Source of the DNA: Spongilla lacustris
Taxonomy: Eukaryota > Porifera > Demospongiae > Spongillida > Spongillidae
DNA: 64,000 bases
Direction of reading: 5' to 3'
NCBI GenBank assembly: GCA_949361645.1
Contig: OX442430.1
Span: forward strand, 6,312,543 to 6,376,542
A program made the position numbers and the translations under genes. This document shows positions 38,942-52,700 of this stretch, piece after piece (position 1 is the stretch's first letter; every line of letters begins with the position of its first letter). The notes beneath the pieces were generated by a model that was given only the letters and a program-made list of their open reading frames with translations, did not search any database and was not told the DNA's origin.

Positions 38942-41900
38942 TGGTGAGAGTGCAAAAAATGTACAATGACATACATAGATGGGACTATAGGGGCATATGT
39001 ACATGAGGACTATATTGGGGCATATGTACACGAGGACTATATAGGGGCATATGTACACGAGGACTATATAGGGGCATATGCACATGAGGACTATATAGGG
39101 GCATATGCACATGAGGACTATATAGGGGCATATGCACATGAGGACTATATAGGGGCATATGTACATGAGGACTATATAGGGGCATATGCACATGAGGACT
39201 ATATAGGGGCATATGTACACGAGGACTATATAGGGGCATATGTACATGAGGACTATATAGGGGCATATGTACATGAGGACTATATAGGGGCATATGTACA
39301 TGAGGACTATATAGGGGCGTATATACATGAGGACTATATAGGGGCATATGTACATGAGGACTATATAGGGGCATATGTACATGAGGACTATATAGGGGCA
39401 TATGTACATGAGGACTATATAGGGCGTATGTACATGAGGACTATATAGGGGCATATGTACATGAGGACTATATAGGGGCATATGTACATGAGGACTATAT
39501 AGGGGCGTATGTACATGAGGACTATATAGGGGCATATGTACACGAGGACTATATAGGGGCATATGTACATGAGGACTATGGAGGTACTTGGAGCTATAGG
39601 ACACATGTACTCACTCGTCCTTCAGGTTACTAGTGGAGACCTCTGCCACAGTAGCTGAAAAGTCACGAAGTACCTCCTGCACGAGGAGGGACACACCGTA
39701 CATGTACAGGTAGCTTGTTATGTGCACATACATCTAACAACAGCCATTCCCACACCTCTATGTTGTACTGTACAGTGTACAGCATGTAGCCTTCCCCCCA
39801 CCCCCCATATGAAATGCGGCCCCTCTAACAGCAATCCCCCCTCTCCCCACTAGCCACATGCAAACCTACACACTCTCTCACCTGGTTTCAGCCCCAACAC
39901 ACCATTAGAGTAACGCACACACAACCGACAAAGATGTAAATATTATGTGTTGCATCATACGTAAAAGTCTTACGTACAAATGTCAATGAAGCAATGGAGT
40001 ACCATAACAGGGGCATATGCAGGGGGGGTGGGGGGTTAGACTTGATGAATTGTAAGGGTCACATGGGGACACCCCCCCCCCCCCCTCTCTTAAAAAGGTA
40101 CTGTACACATCACTGGTACATGTGTGTGGTACTATACAGATATGTACAGTACTGGTGGTAGCCTCATACATGTACATATGACAGACCCCTCCCATCCATA
40201 CCTTAACCATGTATTGGTGGAAGGACTTGGTCACAGGGGGGATGTTCTTCTTGACGTAGTTGGCAGGTGCTCTTTCCTTCACCACTTCCTTGCTGGCCAC
40301 CATGTAGGAGGGCACCACCTCCACACCCACCTCGTCCATGAACCGCTGGCACTGAGCCGTGATGAAGTCCCCCGCCAGAGGGGTCTTCACCACGGCCCCC
40401 TGGAGGGCGTAGCCATCGTGGACGGGAACGACGGAGGTGTGTGTTGCCCCAGAGTCCACCACCAATGCAGTGGAACGTCCATTGGCAAACCTGGAGTGGT
40501 ATGTTTGAGGTGATGTGTGAAGTGTGGTGTATGAGAGGTGATGTGTGAGGTGTGGTGTATGAGAGGTGATGTGTGGGGTGCGGTGTATGAGAGGTGATGT
40601 GTGGGGTGTGGTGTATGAAAGGTGATGTGTGGGGTGTGTGGTGGGATGTGAGGTAATGTGAGGTGTGGTGTGATGTGTGGTGAGGTGTGGTGTATGAGAG
40701 GTGATGTGTGGAGTGTGCGGTGTGATGTGAGGTAATGTGGGTGTGGTGTGATGTGTGGTGTGTGGTGAGGTGTGGTGTGGGGTATGAGAGGTGATAGGAT
40801 CAAACATTCAGCTACAAACGCTTATGTACTTTGAAAAGTTGTGACAGTTTGCATTTTCCATCTTTTCCCCATAACGTACATACACAGTACAGACATATGT
40901 GATACTGAACTGATAGAATACCATTGCAGTATTTAAAGGCTAATCCGCCACACAGCTAGGCAGTGCTGCATGCCGCAGCCACACCCCTTCTTACGCTGAG
41001 AGTACTGCAGTCTTGGCCAGGAAGAAGGCGGGAATGTTGTACGTCTCAAACATGAGCTCTGTCAGCTTCTCCCTCTTCTGCTTCACATTCCACTAAGGGG
41101 GAGGGTGGGTTACCATGGTAACTACAGTTTGATGCACACAAAAAAGAAAGTATTCTTAATTAATGCACCCCTAGCAACTGAGACGAAACTAACAAGTACA
41201 CCCCCTGCAGCCCAGAGTATAACTGACACAGTACACAGTTATGCATATACACACATGCAGTAATAAAACACTATCAAACTCAAGAGCAGGACACAAGCTT
41301 GATGCTCGTGCTACAGAGCATGTGTGAATAATTAATCATTTTAACCTTTCTCATGACCAGCAATGCTTGTGCTTATGTTGCAAGGAAAAAAATGACGAAA
41401 CCTACCCCTCCCCTGACCACACACCCTATCTAAAATGTCCACTGACTATATCCTTACGCATGCACATATAAGCTCTCCGCCCCCCCACCCCCACCCATGT
41501 ACACGACCACAGTGACACCTCTAGATCTAAAATGTCCATGGACCATATCCTTATGTACACCACAGAAAGCCTTACAGGTGCTTCCGACATGAGGACTGGG
41601 TGGAGCTCCGGGTTAGACTTGACATGTCTGACGAACAGGTGGTCCAGAAGCTTCTGGTAGAGGTCCCAGTCCTCAACTGCACACAGAGACACAGGATTAA
41701 GGGGGGAGGGGGGGGGGGGTGTGTGTGTGAAGGCTGTGATTCTCAACTGTGCATTAAATGGAGTACATGTAGGATATCAGCGTGATGATAATCTTAACAG
41801 CTACAGGGTAATTAGGATCATGACATAATGTAAGCAACACAAGTTTAGTGAATGTCTGTAGACCTGAATGTCATGACTGGGATACAATTGTACGCCCGTG

Positions 41901-43938
41901 TGTGTACAGCTGATGAATGGGCCTCGTTACATTTAACAATACTAACATATGTGCATGCAGTACAAGTCAACAATACAGGATCCTACATGTACATGTTGTG
42001 TATCTACTATGCCCCACATGCCACTAGCACAGCTTGCCTTAGGTATATCAAAAGGATTCAACCATTAATTACTTAAATCTTAGCCCAATCCCAAAAGGAC
42101 TTGTACTACATGTCAGTGCCAATGAATGTCATCCCAGGGAGTATAATTGTACACCTGGTTGTACAGTAAAAACGTTTTTGCCGTTTGGTCAGTGAATGTA
42201 CCTGCCAGCCCATGTGCAAGATTGAGTTCTGGTTTTTTATTTTTTTATTTTTTATTATATGACCTTTGTGTAACCCATACAACAACTTGAGAACATTACA
42301 TAATTATAGGAACTCTGAACAGACATAATGCAATTAGGCAAGGTTAATGATCTCAAATGTGGTTACCCATGTCCTGACAGCTTAAAAGAGAAGGGCAGGG
42401 GGCCCCCAAAATGGCTCACGTGCTAGTTCCCAACAACATCCTTCAGAGACCCAGCTTAAAGTTTTGTACTACGCAGGTAACTTCATTAAACATATATTTA
42501 AAAATTCTCCCCACACCTTGTGTGCATTAAAAATGTTTTTTTTTTATTTAACCCTTTCACCTCTAAGCCACACTTACAATGTACGATATGGGAGTTATGA
42601 TGTTAACCATAAAGTATTCCTGCTCCACTATCAGAGAGCAAGATATCTTCAAAGCCTACAAAAGCGGCAAGGAAACTAAATTATTCAGAGGTCTGTATTA
42701 AATAAAATACAAAACACATGGATCAATTATGTATGCCTTATGGGGAACTTATATGGAAAACGAGATCTCAATCTGGAACATAGTGTCAGGTCTTGGACTG
42801 GCAATGATCTGTAATTAAGTACCTTCACTGACCAAGCGGCATAAAACCTTCTTGCTGCACACCCGTGTGATCGTACCCCCAGCATGCCAGCCAGGACAAC
42901 AGACATTAAATATCTAAACAACTGAAACTTAATAAAATGATACGGTAACACCCGACATATGCTGTGGGTGTACCTAGTCCTGTTGCCTTGCCAACAACCA
43001 CATTTGTTAAGGTATCAGGAAAATATCGGAGGGGGGGTGGGGGGGGGGTAGGGGGGGGGGGGGGTGGGGGAGGTCCATCATGCAACGTACCCATGCCATC
43101 CTTCATGGGGGAGACCATCTCCACCCCCTCCCTGGGAACATGAATAAACGTGTTGTCAACGTAGTACTTCCTCTGGGCCGCAGTGGAAGATCCCTCCTTG
43201 TCTGTTTCCATGGGCGCATCCACTTGGGGACCCATACCTATCACTGTTGGAATGTCAGCCTATGGGAAAGCACAAGTACTAGTTATTAAAAACATACCCC
43301 CACCCCCACCCCCCTCCACCATCCCAACCAATCCCCACCACTCCACTTGACTCCATCCCATAAATGTTTATGTTTTGAACTGAGTGAAATTATATTGTTC
43401 CCTCCTATTGCAATATGCCCACAGGTGTATCAGCCTATGTTAGGTGTTGCGCACAGCTGAAAGGTACATCAATGTGTTGCTATGGGGGATGGGGTAGTAT
43501 GTTCGAGGGAGACATGCAATACCTAATACACGGTACTGAGGAGAAAAAAATGTCCACAGTAGCGTACACATTTTTGGGTATACCATGTCTTACCATATCA
43601 CGACAGGTAACAGGTACATTTGACGATTAAAAAAATTTATGACCAGCTGCAACGCTCTATCACATAAATTAACAGGCCGCACACACGAGTTCATGCAGAC
43701 ATCTGCCAGACCATCGCTCGCGTGCTTAGCAACGACGTCGCACGCACAGGGAGCACGCCTAAATTATATTTTAAAATTACCTTCGGAGTGTCTTCTCCCG
43801 CATAGCCGACCCGCGTGGTATAGGATCCAACGTCGAACACCAAAGCCCCTACTTCATCTGTGAACAAGACAAATGGAAACAATTCAAAATGGAGAAACAT
43901 TCTTGGTTCTTACCTCCTCCGTACACGGCACCACTCAT
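36660..43938 (-). CDS. ACTL6A: Actin-related protein ACTL6A/BAF53 (Arp4 family)
   Basis: Twelve exons join in phase to give 430 residues, almost exactly the length of human ACTL6A (429): 43914-43938, 43781-43857, 43091-43259, 41576-41676, 40995-41092, 40202-40490, 39615-39676, 38734-38860, 38466-38546, 37972-38067, 36795-36881 and 36660-36740. The N-terminus [20 protein letters not shown] and C-terminus [15 protein letters not shown] align end to end with the family. The actin-fold phosphate loop ([17 protein letters not shown]) and the second nucleotide motif ([16 protein letters not shown]) are intact. The protein is a nuclear actin-related subunit of SWI/SNF (BAF), INO80 and NuA4/TIP60 complexes, where it binds the HSA helix of the ATPase and nuclear actin. 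All splice sites are GT-AG; exon 8 has an atypical GTTGGA donor. Confidence 0.96.
37201..37414. mobile_element. 214-bp foldback (MITE-like) in an ACTL6A intron
   Basis: The left arm (37201-37290) and right arm (about 37325-37414) are imperfect reverse complements over about 85 bp. Shared blocks include ACATACACG, CCAATTCTTAC, GAATCAGATC and CGCTACCCAAA. It lies in intron 10 of ACTL6A (36882-37971). No coding capacity. Confidence 0.7.
37828..37935. repeat. Two poly-C runs
   Basis: C-runs at about 37828-37843 and 37917-37935 lie in the same ACTL6A intron, close to exon 10. They read as G-runs on the transcribed strand. Confidence 0.9.
38637..38935 (+). repeat. (GT)n microsatellites flanking ACTL6A exon 8
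   Basis: GT runs at about 38637-38718 and 38877-38935 lie on both sides of exon 8 (38734-38860). The first lies just after the unusual GTTGGA donor on the minus strand. Open frames through them are artefacts. Confidence 0.92.
38988..39583 (+). repeat. 27-bp minisatellite in an ACTL6A intron
   Basis: About 22 copies of a 27-bp unit (GGGGCATATGTACATGAGGA then CTATATA) lie between ACTL6A exons 7 and 8. Variation is almost limited to T/C in TACATG/TACACG/GCACATG and one G deletion near 39421. Because 27 is a multiple of three, frames stay open on both strands; they are not genes. Confidence 0.95.
40505..40797 (+). repeat. GT-rich minisatellite in an ACTL6A intron
   Basis: Imperfect units of about 25-30 bp around GTGGTGTATGAGAGGTGATG lie directly upstream (on the minus strand) of exon 6. 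Frames through it are artefacts. Confidence 0.9.
41093..43090 (-). other. Introns 3 and 4 of ACTL6A
   Basis: Intron 4 is 41093-41575 and intron 3 is 41677-43090. Intron 3 has a T-rich tract (42235-42260) and a G-rich run next to exon 3 (43030-43075). No additional gene is seen in either. Confidence 0.8.
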
Positions 43939-44050
43939 TACGCTACCTTTAATTCGAGCGCACTCAATCGTTCGTGCATCACAGCGCCAAGTGAATCACG
44001 TGAGACTTGTCTGCTGCAATAATTAGTTATGGCATGATCTGAGGACGAAG

Positions 44051-44112
44051 TAGTCTGGGTACCCGACAGATCGGTTGCTGATAGTGCAACTATCAATCGG
44101 GTCCCCAGACTA
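44051..44112. mobile_element. 62-bp miniature inverted-repeat element with 9-bp target duplication
   Basis: The ends TAGTCTGGGTACCCGA and TCGGGTCCCCAGACTA are inverted copies with one mismatch. The centre GATAGTGCAACTATC is itself palindromic. The element is bordered by direct repeats AGGACGAAG at 44042-44050 and 44113-44121. It lies 113 bp upstream of the ACTL6A start codon, probably in its promoter. An 8-9-bp duplication fits hAT- or Mutator-type insertion. Confidence 0.75.
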
Positions 44113-44121
44113 AGGACGAAG

Positions 44122-45150
44122 GTAAGCCCGATAGCCTCCCCCAGTTTTTTTTTTTTAAAAGATAGTTTTCTGTTTTTGAGCTTAATTGCTCTTTGGCTAC
44201 TGCAGAGATCATGGATTGGAACATGGAAACGAAGCCAATCAACACTAATCAACGCGGACAATGCTACCGATGACTTTTAAGGCTTCAGGTGCAGGCTATA
44301 TATGATCTCTGGCTGCTGTTGGCTGTAGAATAGCTAGCTATTAGCTAAGAATTAATTAAATAATGACGTAGCTGACGTGCAATCAGATAAAAAGGCAGGG
44401 TGTTCTACACTGTAATCTCTTGGCGGACAGTGCCAAGTGGATCAAGTGAGACAGGTGGAGCTTTGGTATCCCTCCCCAAGGTACTTGTGTGTTTTGATTG
44501 CTCTCCTTGGCCAGAGATAATTGCCAGCTAAAATGATGACGTAATTGGCGGGCAGAGGTAAACCGCGCAAAATTTGACGAATGTGTGGTGCAAACGTTTG
44601 CTTTCTCCACTGTACATGTAATCAGTTGACTTTCATACTGTTTAACCTAATCACAGAATGCACACAGCCAATTTTCTGGTTGTCTGAATCAGTACATATA
44701 TATTTGATACTTTGATATTTGATATTCTATGCCGATCAGTCCTGCTGAAAGTACCTGATTCATAAGATCATGTTTGAATCAGGCGGTGCTGATTCAGGCT
44801 TTTTATGTCAGTATATTTAGATTTTATCATCTAGTTTGCTTTTACAACCTCCACACACAAACTGAATACGTAGGGAAATGAAAACTTTGTCAGTGTTATT
44901 TGTTTGAAGAAAAGTGTGGGCTTCGGGGACTTCACCCCAGACCTCCCTTGGAGAGCTTTAGACCACGCATAATCTCGCGATCGCTAGCCAGACATACATC
45001 GAACTTCAACTGGACTGCCGGAAACCGGCGAGGCATTGGTGTATTCTGACTAGTTGTACAGTTGTTTTAAAAAAATCTTCATATGCCTTTAATTGATCTT
45101 TCACCTCTGCTCATGCTATCAGTTGACTTTTAGTAGCAGCATATATGGAG
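44122..45150. other. Non-coding upstream region of ACTL6A
   Basis: No gene is recognised. A segment around 44425-44460 (CAGTGCCAAGTGGATCAAGT) resembles 43980-44010 next to the ACTL6A start. This suggests that part of the ACTL6A 5' region was duplicated here. Confidence 0.45.
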
Positions 45151-45154
45151 AAAT

Positions 45155-45370
45155 GTCAACTCCCCATCCACTTGGGGTCCCATACCTATCACTGTTGGAA
45201 CGTCAGCTTATTGGAAAGCACAAGTACTGTATAAACATACCCCCACCCCACTCCACTCCACTCCACTACCCCACCTGCCCCATCCCACCCTGGCATCCCA
45301 TAAAAATTTACATTTTGAACTTAGTGAAATCTGTTCACTCCTATTAGAACTGTGCCCCCCCTCCCCCCGC
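45155..45370 (-). pseudogene. Decayed copy of ACTL6A exon 3 start and adjoining intron
   Basis: The sequence from TCCACTTGGGGTCCCATACC through the C-rich intron to about 45355 follows 43217-43410 closely, including the exon 3 acceptor context and the first ~45 bp of the exon. The rest of the exon is absent. It cannot be expressed as part of ACTL6A without a donor and lies outside the gene. Confidence 0.7.
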
Positions 45371-47028
45371 ACACACACACACGCGCACATACATGCACAT
45401 GCACCTGCATGGTTTCCATACGTTATACCTTCTCTTTGCTCCTGGGTAATTAATTGCTTAAGCAAAGTTTTACCTAAGCAGATCTGCTGAAGCATCAACC
45501 AGGAGATATTGCCATCATTTTTAATTTAGTGTCACCATAATTATATAGATAATTATAATTATATATCCTAGCTTGCTATAAATAATTGTGGTCGCGATCG
45601 GTGCATGGCGTTGTTATTCATGGTTACCTCCGGCAGTATATGCGGCGTCATGCACACAGAAACTGTAAAGACGGTGACATCACTGATCAGTTTCAGGCGG
45701 ATTTTGTTTGATTGGTTTGCTTATATGAAACTTGAGGCATTGGTATTATGACTCGTCAAAAGACAGTTATTTATACGCCTTTAATTGATCTTTTGCCTAT
45801 ATAAAATAATGTCACGTGCCCCTCAGTGACTTTCATGAAGGGAATTATTCGTGTATGTATATACTGTACTTGTACGAATACAAGATATAAATATTTCATT
45901 AAATAAGATTAGTGTTGTATAATTTATAGACAGCAATTGAGTTAAACTGAAGTAAGGAAGAAGGAATTATACATTCTTTCATTTACATACCTGCATTTAG
46001 CTATTGCTCAGTCAGGTAGATTTGCTAAATAATGTACTGATCGTGAGGTCTGTACTGAATATTACTATGAATTACTTTGCTGCCTATAAATCATCTTAAG
46101 CTACGGATGACGTAAAGACGACGCACATAATGATGGAGCGAGATAGTATACAAAAAGGATTGTAAGAAAGTAAATGGTACCGCGTTAGTTTTATCACACC
46201 GTTGTATCGGTAAGCCAATTAATCGAAATAACTGCAGTACCGTATGTATAAGACTGGTTCTTATTACCGTTCGTGATGCAGGGACCGGGTTACATTTACC
46301 AAGATGTAGGCCTACCAGGTACTGCTCTTTGTTAAAAAAGTGTATATCTCAGACTCAGTTTACAAAACACATGCAACAAAAGGATACTACTGAACCAATG
46401 GCGCCGGCAATGAACAACTTAACGGAATGACATGAGAAATTTATTGCTCACGTGCACCGTTTCCAATCCTTTCTTTATCCATGCAGAGATTATATCACTA
46501 GTATCAGGCGCGTATCGAATTTTTTTGCAACCCCGCCCACTCAGCAGTATAGTTTAACAGAAATACAACGATTCAATCGGCAAGAATGTCTGCACGCCTA
46601 GGATGGCGCCGAGCGCATACACTATAATAGGGTGCAATGCAGCTTTAATACAATCTACTGATGGAAGATCTGCAAACTTCGTATCCATTCCAAGGATAAT
46701 TTTAGAACCAATTGCATGTAATCAGCACCTGGCTTCAAGTGGTTGCTGTATTTGCACTGATCACTGATGTTCTTTGTCTCCACAAAGCTTCCTACATCGC
46801 CGGCGCCAAAGTGTGGAGCAGTAACTAAATTGCGCTTTTCAGCTGGAGGATGACTAACAGTCAACGGAATCCAACTACGTATATACATGTACATGTAGGA
46901 ACACAACAATTAATTATAACCGTGGTTGCAGTGGCTGATCCAAGGTTGAACTGAACACTGGTTACTTGAGGTACAGACACCTTCCGGTAATACGCCTTGA
47001 TTGAAGTGCTTGCTTCTTTAATCGTAAT

Positions 47029-47030
<2 letters not shown>
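45371..47030. other. Non-coding interval
   Basis: No gene is supported. An 84-residue minus frame at 46655-46909 has balanced composition but no recognisable domain or splice partner. Short A/T-rich repeats such as CTTTAATTGATCTTT recur (45089, 45779) and are also found near 55085. Confidence 0.5.
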
Positions 47031-47059
<29 letters not shown>

Positions 47060-47060
47060 T
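47031..47060. repeat. Poly-C run
   Basis: An uninterrupted run of about 28 C. A second run of about 26 C is at 47462-47487, near a GCCACTG terminus typical of short invertebrate MITEs. Confidence 0.95.
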
Positions 47061-47066
47061 ACCCAA

Positions 47067-47246
47067 ATGAAAAAATATCTCGTGTTTTAAACTAGCGCAT
47101 CTTCGTAATCGTTAACGCTCCCGACATCCTGTTTAGCATTTCAGGAAAGAGCTGGTACTCCAACAAGATTTTAAAGAAAGTCATGCATGCAGCTGCGTTC
47201 ATGATTACGAAGATACGCTCGTTTAAACACGAGACATTTTTTTTCG
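47067..47246. mobile_element. Foldback element, ~180 bp
   Basis: The arm at 47074-47110 (TCTCGTGTTTTAAAC, then GCATCTTCGTAATC) is reverse-complementary to 47203-47238 over about 35 bp with few differences. The arms enclose ~90 bp of unique sequence. No coding capacity. Confidence 0.65.
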
Positions 47247-47772
47247 GTGGAGGCAGAATGGACTTTACGGTAATCTTATATAGTTATATCAATAATAGAA
47301 GTGAATTGAATTAAATTACCGCGCTAAAGCGTACGTATGCCCAGGTTATTAATCTATGGTATGCCTGCGTAGGAAAATTACGAGCGTGCTCACTATTTGA
47401 GTTAATTTTATTTTAATTATATTCATTCCTGTGTCGGAGGGGGGTGCCTTAGCCCCCTGAGCCCCCCCCCCCCCCCCCCCCCCCCCCTTAAAAACGCCAC
47501 TGCAGTATCTCTGATTTATCGGACGCGTATACATATGTTCATACTCTGTGTAGAGTATACGTATGCATACACATATAATTTTAGCATTCATCGAGAAGTT
47601 ATCCTTGGATGGTCTATATCACATGACTTTCCTTGTGGAGCATCCGCATTCCGCATGCAACACATACGTACAGCCCAGGCGCGGATCTACGTAGGGGCAT
47701 AGGCGGCGCGGTGCACGCCCCTCCGTTCGGCCAATGCCGCGACTGGTTGAATCGGCTGACAGCTACAGCACA

Positions 47773-49309
<1,537 letters not shown>

Positions 49310-49792
49310 ATTGCCGGCTGGGGCTCATATCGAGTCATATGGGGCTTGAAATAAGATGAAATTCTCCATTTATACGCGTACATGTAAGTTGATGTAACAT
49401 ACAACACGTGCACCTATAACTCATGTGTCTGTTATGTCCCACACTTATTTTCTCTTCTTCAGCTGATGGGATAGAGGCAGCTGATGGGATAGAGGCAACA
49501 TCATCCCTCCACATGCATGCGTGTATATGTCACGTGCAACGCTACCGTTTGAGGCTGCCACACCCATCTAATATATCTACATGTAATACAATGATTATAT
49601 GGTTTCCATGCAATGACGCGGGCGGAGCTCCAGGATGGCAAACATTTGAATATCCTTTTCTCAGGACCCAATAAACAGAACGTTTAACAGCTCGAACCCA
49701 AGCGAGTAACGGAAGCCACCTCCCTTGAATTGGTTCTCAACTGAATTTGCGCTTCTTTGTCCCGAAAACAAAATGGTATCTCATAACGTTAC
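49310..49792. promoter_or_regulatory. Upstream region of RAB32/38
   Basis: No gene is seen. A 12-bp direct repeat GATGGGATAGAG occurs at 49464-49495. The region must include the RAB32 promoter. I see no TATA box I trust. Confidence 0.35.
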
Positions 49793-52700
49793 ATGGATGA
49801 CCATTTGCGGGTTCCATGCCCCACCCCCTCACAGGCAGCTGGGCCACAGAAACGGGAACACACGTACAAAGTACTGATTATCGGTGACATAGCGACGGGA
49901 AAATCAAGTATCGTAAAACGGTATGTCCGCCAAACTTTCTCTGAACACGCCATGGCAATGGTATCCTTTATATAATTGTTGCGATGCATGCATGATGGTT
50001 GTGTGCGTGCTTGCATGTGTATATACGCGCGCGGTGTGTGATGTGTATACGCGCAGTGCCAGTGTGTGTTTGTTTTTGGATGCATATCATGTATACTGAC
50101 GTGATTTGAAGCCCTAACTGGTGGCCGTAAAGCTTGGTGTGGACTTTGCTCTAAAGGTGCTCGACTGGGATAACAGCACAACCATTCGGTTGCAACTTTG
50201 GGATATTAATGGTATGTTATGTATAAAGTATATGGAACGCCGTTGCCCTTCAGAGCGTTTTAATAACTATATTACTTGTACGCTGAAGTGTGCAAGCACA
50301 ATGCCAACGATCCCAAGTGCACAGAGTTGGGTTGGGTCTGCATACCCGCCTTGGCAGTAGAGACGTATGGTTGTTGGGGTGTGGAAGCTCAGGGTTCCAT
50401 TTTCTTGGCTGGCTGCCCGTCTAGCTTTGCAGTTGCAGTGCAGCAAGTCAAAGGCCATTGCAAGCATTTACCAGAGACTGAACCTCACCTTAGTTCGCTG
50501 CAATGCCAGAGCCTTGCAGAGCCTTGCTATCCCATGCTAGGTTCCAGCATTCAGTGGGCGAGGGCTGAAGAGGTTTTTTTTTTCTTTCTTTTGTCAATTG
50601 TTTATGTTTGCACTATGTGTGAGTGTGGTAATTATAAGTTCATAGTTATTGTCTTCATTTATCTATGGTGCATTGTCTTGTAATTATCATATTTTAGTAC
50701 CGGTAATACTCTAAACACTAACACTAAAAACTAAAACCCAACCCCCCCCCCCCCCCCCCCCCCCCCCCTACAAGTCAGTCATGCAAGGAAATAAGTGTTC
50801 CTTTGTACAGCCCCAGAAAGGTGCTGGAGCAAGTAGCTATAACTTTTGATGTTACCGGTTGTGGCTGCGAGAGCCTATGACCTAGCTCCTTCAGGAAGAT
50901 CAGGGAATGAGGACCAAGTACACCTGATGTTTCTATGGCAACAGGGGTGAAACTTATGCCTGGGTGTGCCTCCAGATATGAGTACTTGACCTTTCAGGTT
51001 TTCCACCTGGCTGCTGTCAGAACATGTGGCATCCAAAACCAAAAGGTTTCCACACTTCGATGGAACCATTGTGATGCTGGTCTAGGCCCATGTGTTTCAG
51101 TCTGGATAGGATGTGGGAAGTGGTCAGGGCTCCATGGACGATGTTATTTAGAGCAGTATGACGATAGTGACGTCCAGTACTGAAATGACAGCTGAGACAA
51201 TGGAGCCCAAAACAGTCTAACATTGCTGCATATAGAGTTGCTTCAAGGTAGCTGATGGCTCTGTGAACACACAGAGGTAGCCGTGTCCTTGTGAAGCAGA
51301 TCTGGGGAAAGGAGATGTGGTGGTAGGATACAAGCTGTGTACAGAAGCAAGGAAAGCTTGTGGTGCTAGTTGAACTGCACTTTGAATGCCAAGGCCCCCA
51401 AGCTGAACTGGAAGTGTGGCTTGGGTCAAGGCAGCTTCATCAAGGCAGATGTTAGTGATGGAGCAAATAATTTTCTGAAACTCATCATCATAGCATTGAA
51501 GTATGGGTGTGAGAAGACAGGATGATGTCCGCAGCAGAAACAATAGCTTTGGGAGGATTGCATCATGTGAGAAGATTTGCCACTGTCTCTCACCATTAAA
51601 TTTAGTAGCCATGATTTCTTAGAGATAGAGACAGTGATTGAATTGACATCACCAATTGTGGATCCCAATAAGGTGGCATCATGAGGGTCTATGAACTTGA
51701 AGCTGTTCTGCTGCCCTGACCCTTTGGGGTATCATTGTGTTACCTGCAAGAGAGGTGGCGATGTCACTTTGAGGCATAATGCTATATGTGATGGCTTTCA
51801 AAAGAGCTGGCTTGTCATCACATCTTTAAGTTGGTAGTGCTGGGGCCAGGACCACTCAAGGATGCGTCTAGCAGACATCCCTGTCACCAATTGGGACAAT
51901 GACATCTCAGCAGCCTTCTATCTCACTGTTACATCTCCACTCAATTCTAGTGTTATTATGAAAGTGGGCACGTACTCTGTCTGGTTTGCAGCAAGAACAG
52001 CTGAGTTCAGCAAACATTCTCAAAATGACACAAAATGAGTTGGAAATGTGTTCCACAGAGAGTTATAGTGCATGGGGTCCAGAGGCTTTGAAGGCTTTCT
52101 CACAAGTAGCCACTTGTCTAGTAACTATAAATCTAAGGCGTTGACTGATCTCTATGGTCGCCTCAGTCATAGACTTATTAGAGCTAATGCTCGTGCCATC
52201 CTGTCTCGATCCTACTCCCACCTTGCGCAGCAGGTGGATGGACTTTGTGTGAAAAATCATATTGTGTGCAGTTGTGTGTATATGTAAAAATAAAATGCAG
52301 TTGTTTATATATGTATGTTTTTAAAACATAATAATTATGTATAATAATATGTATGTTTAAAATAAAAATTATAAAAATTAAAATAAATAATAATACATTG
52401 CGAGTTAGTACAAGGATGTGTTCAGTGTGTGTGTGTCAGTGTGTGATGTGTGAGTGGTGCATGTTGTGTGATGTTTGTGTGGCCGGCATGTACAATACAT
52501 CTTATATACATTTAGCCTCAAGCAAAGGTGAGCTGAAACCTAACATGCACTTTGTTGAAGGCAACAGGGACAAAAAATATGGGGGCACTGTGGCTGTGCG
52601 CCTGATCTAACCAATTTCTCTTTTAGGTCAGGATAGAAGTGAAAGTATGACCAGAGTAAGTTGGAGAGATGTGAAGGAGAATGTAAGTCACCACATCTTG

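Noticed and set aside
38966..39604. 160-codon and 249-codon frames of a nine-residue repeat, and a possible CRISPR-like direct repeat
   Set aside because: It is an intronic 27-bp minisatellite with no spacers, in an animal gene. The nine-residue periodicity follows from 27 bp.
46655..46909. 84-residue minus-strand frame
   Set aside because: Balanced composition but no family resemblance, no clear splice partners, and non-coding repeats around it.
50041..50132. A longer RAB32 exon 2 beginning upstream of 50133
   Set aside because: The next upstream in-frame sequence hits a stop, and the 50133 acceptor gives a gap-free alignment with RAB32/38.
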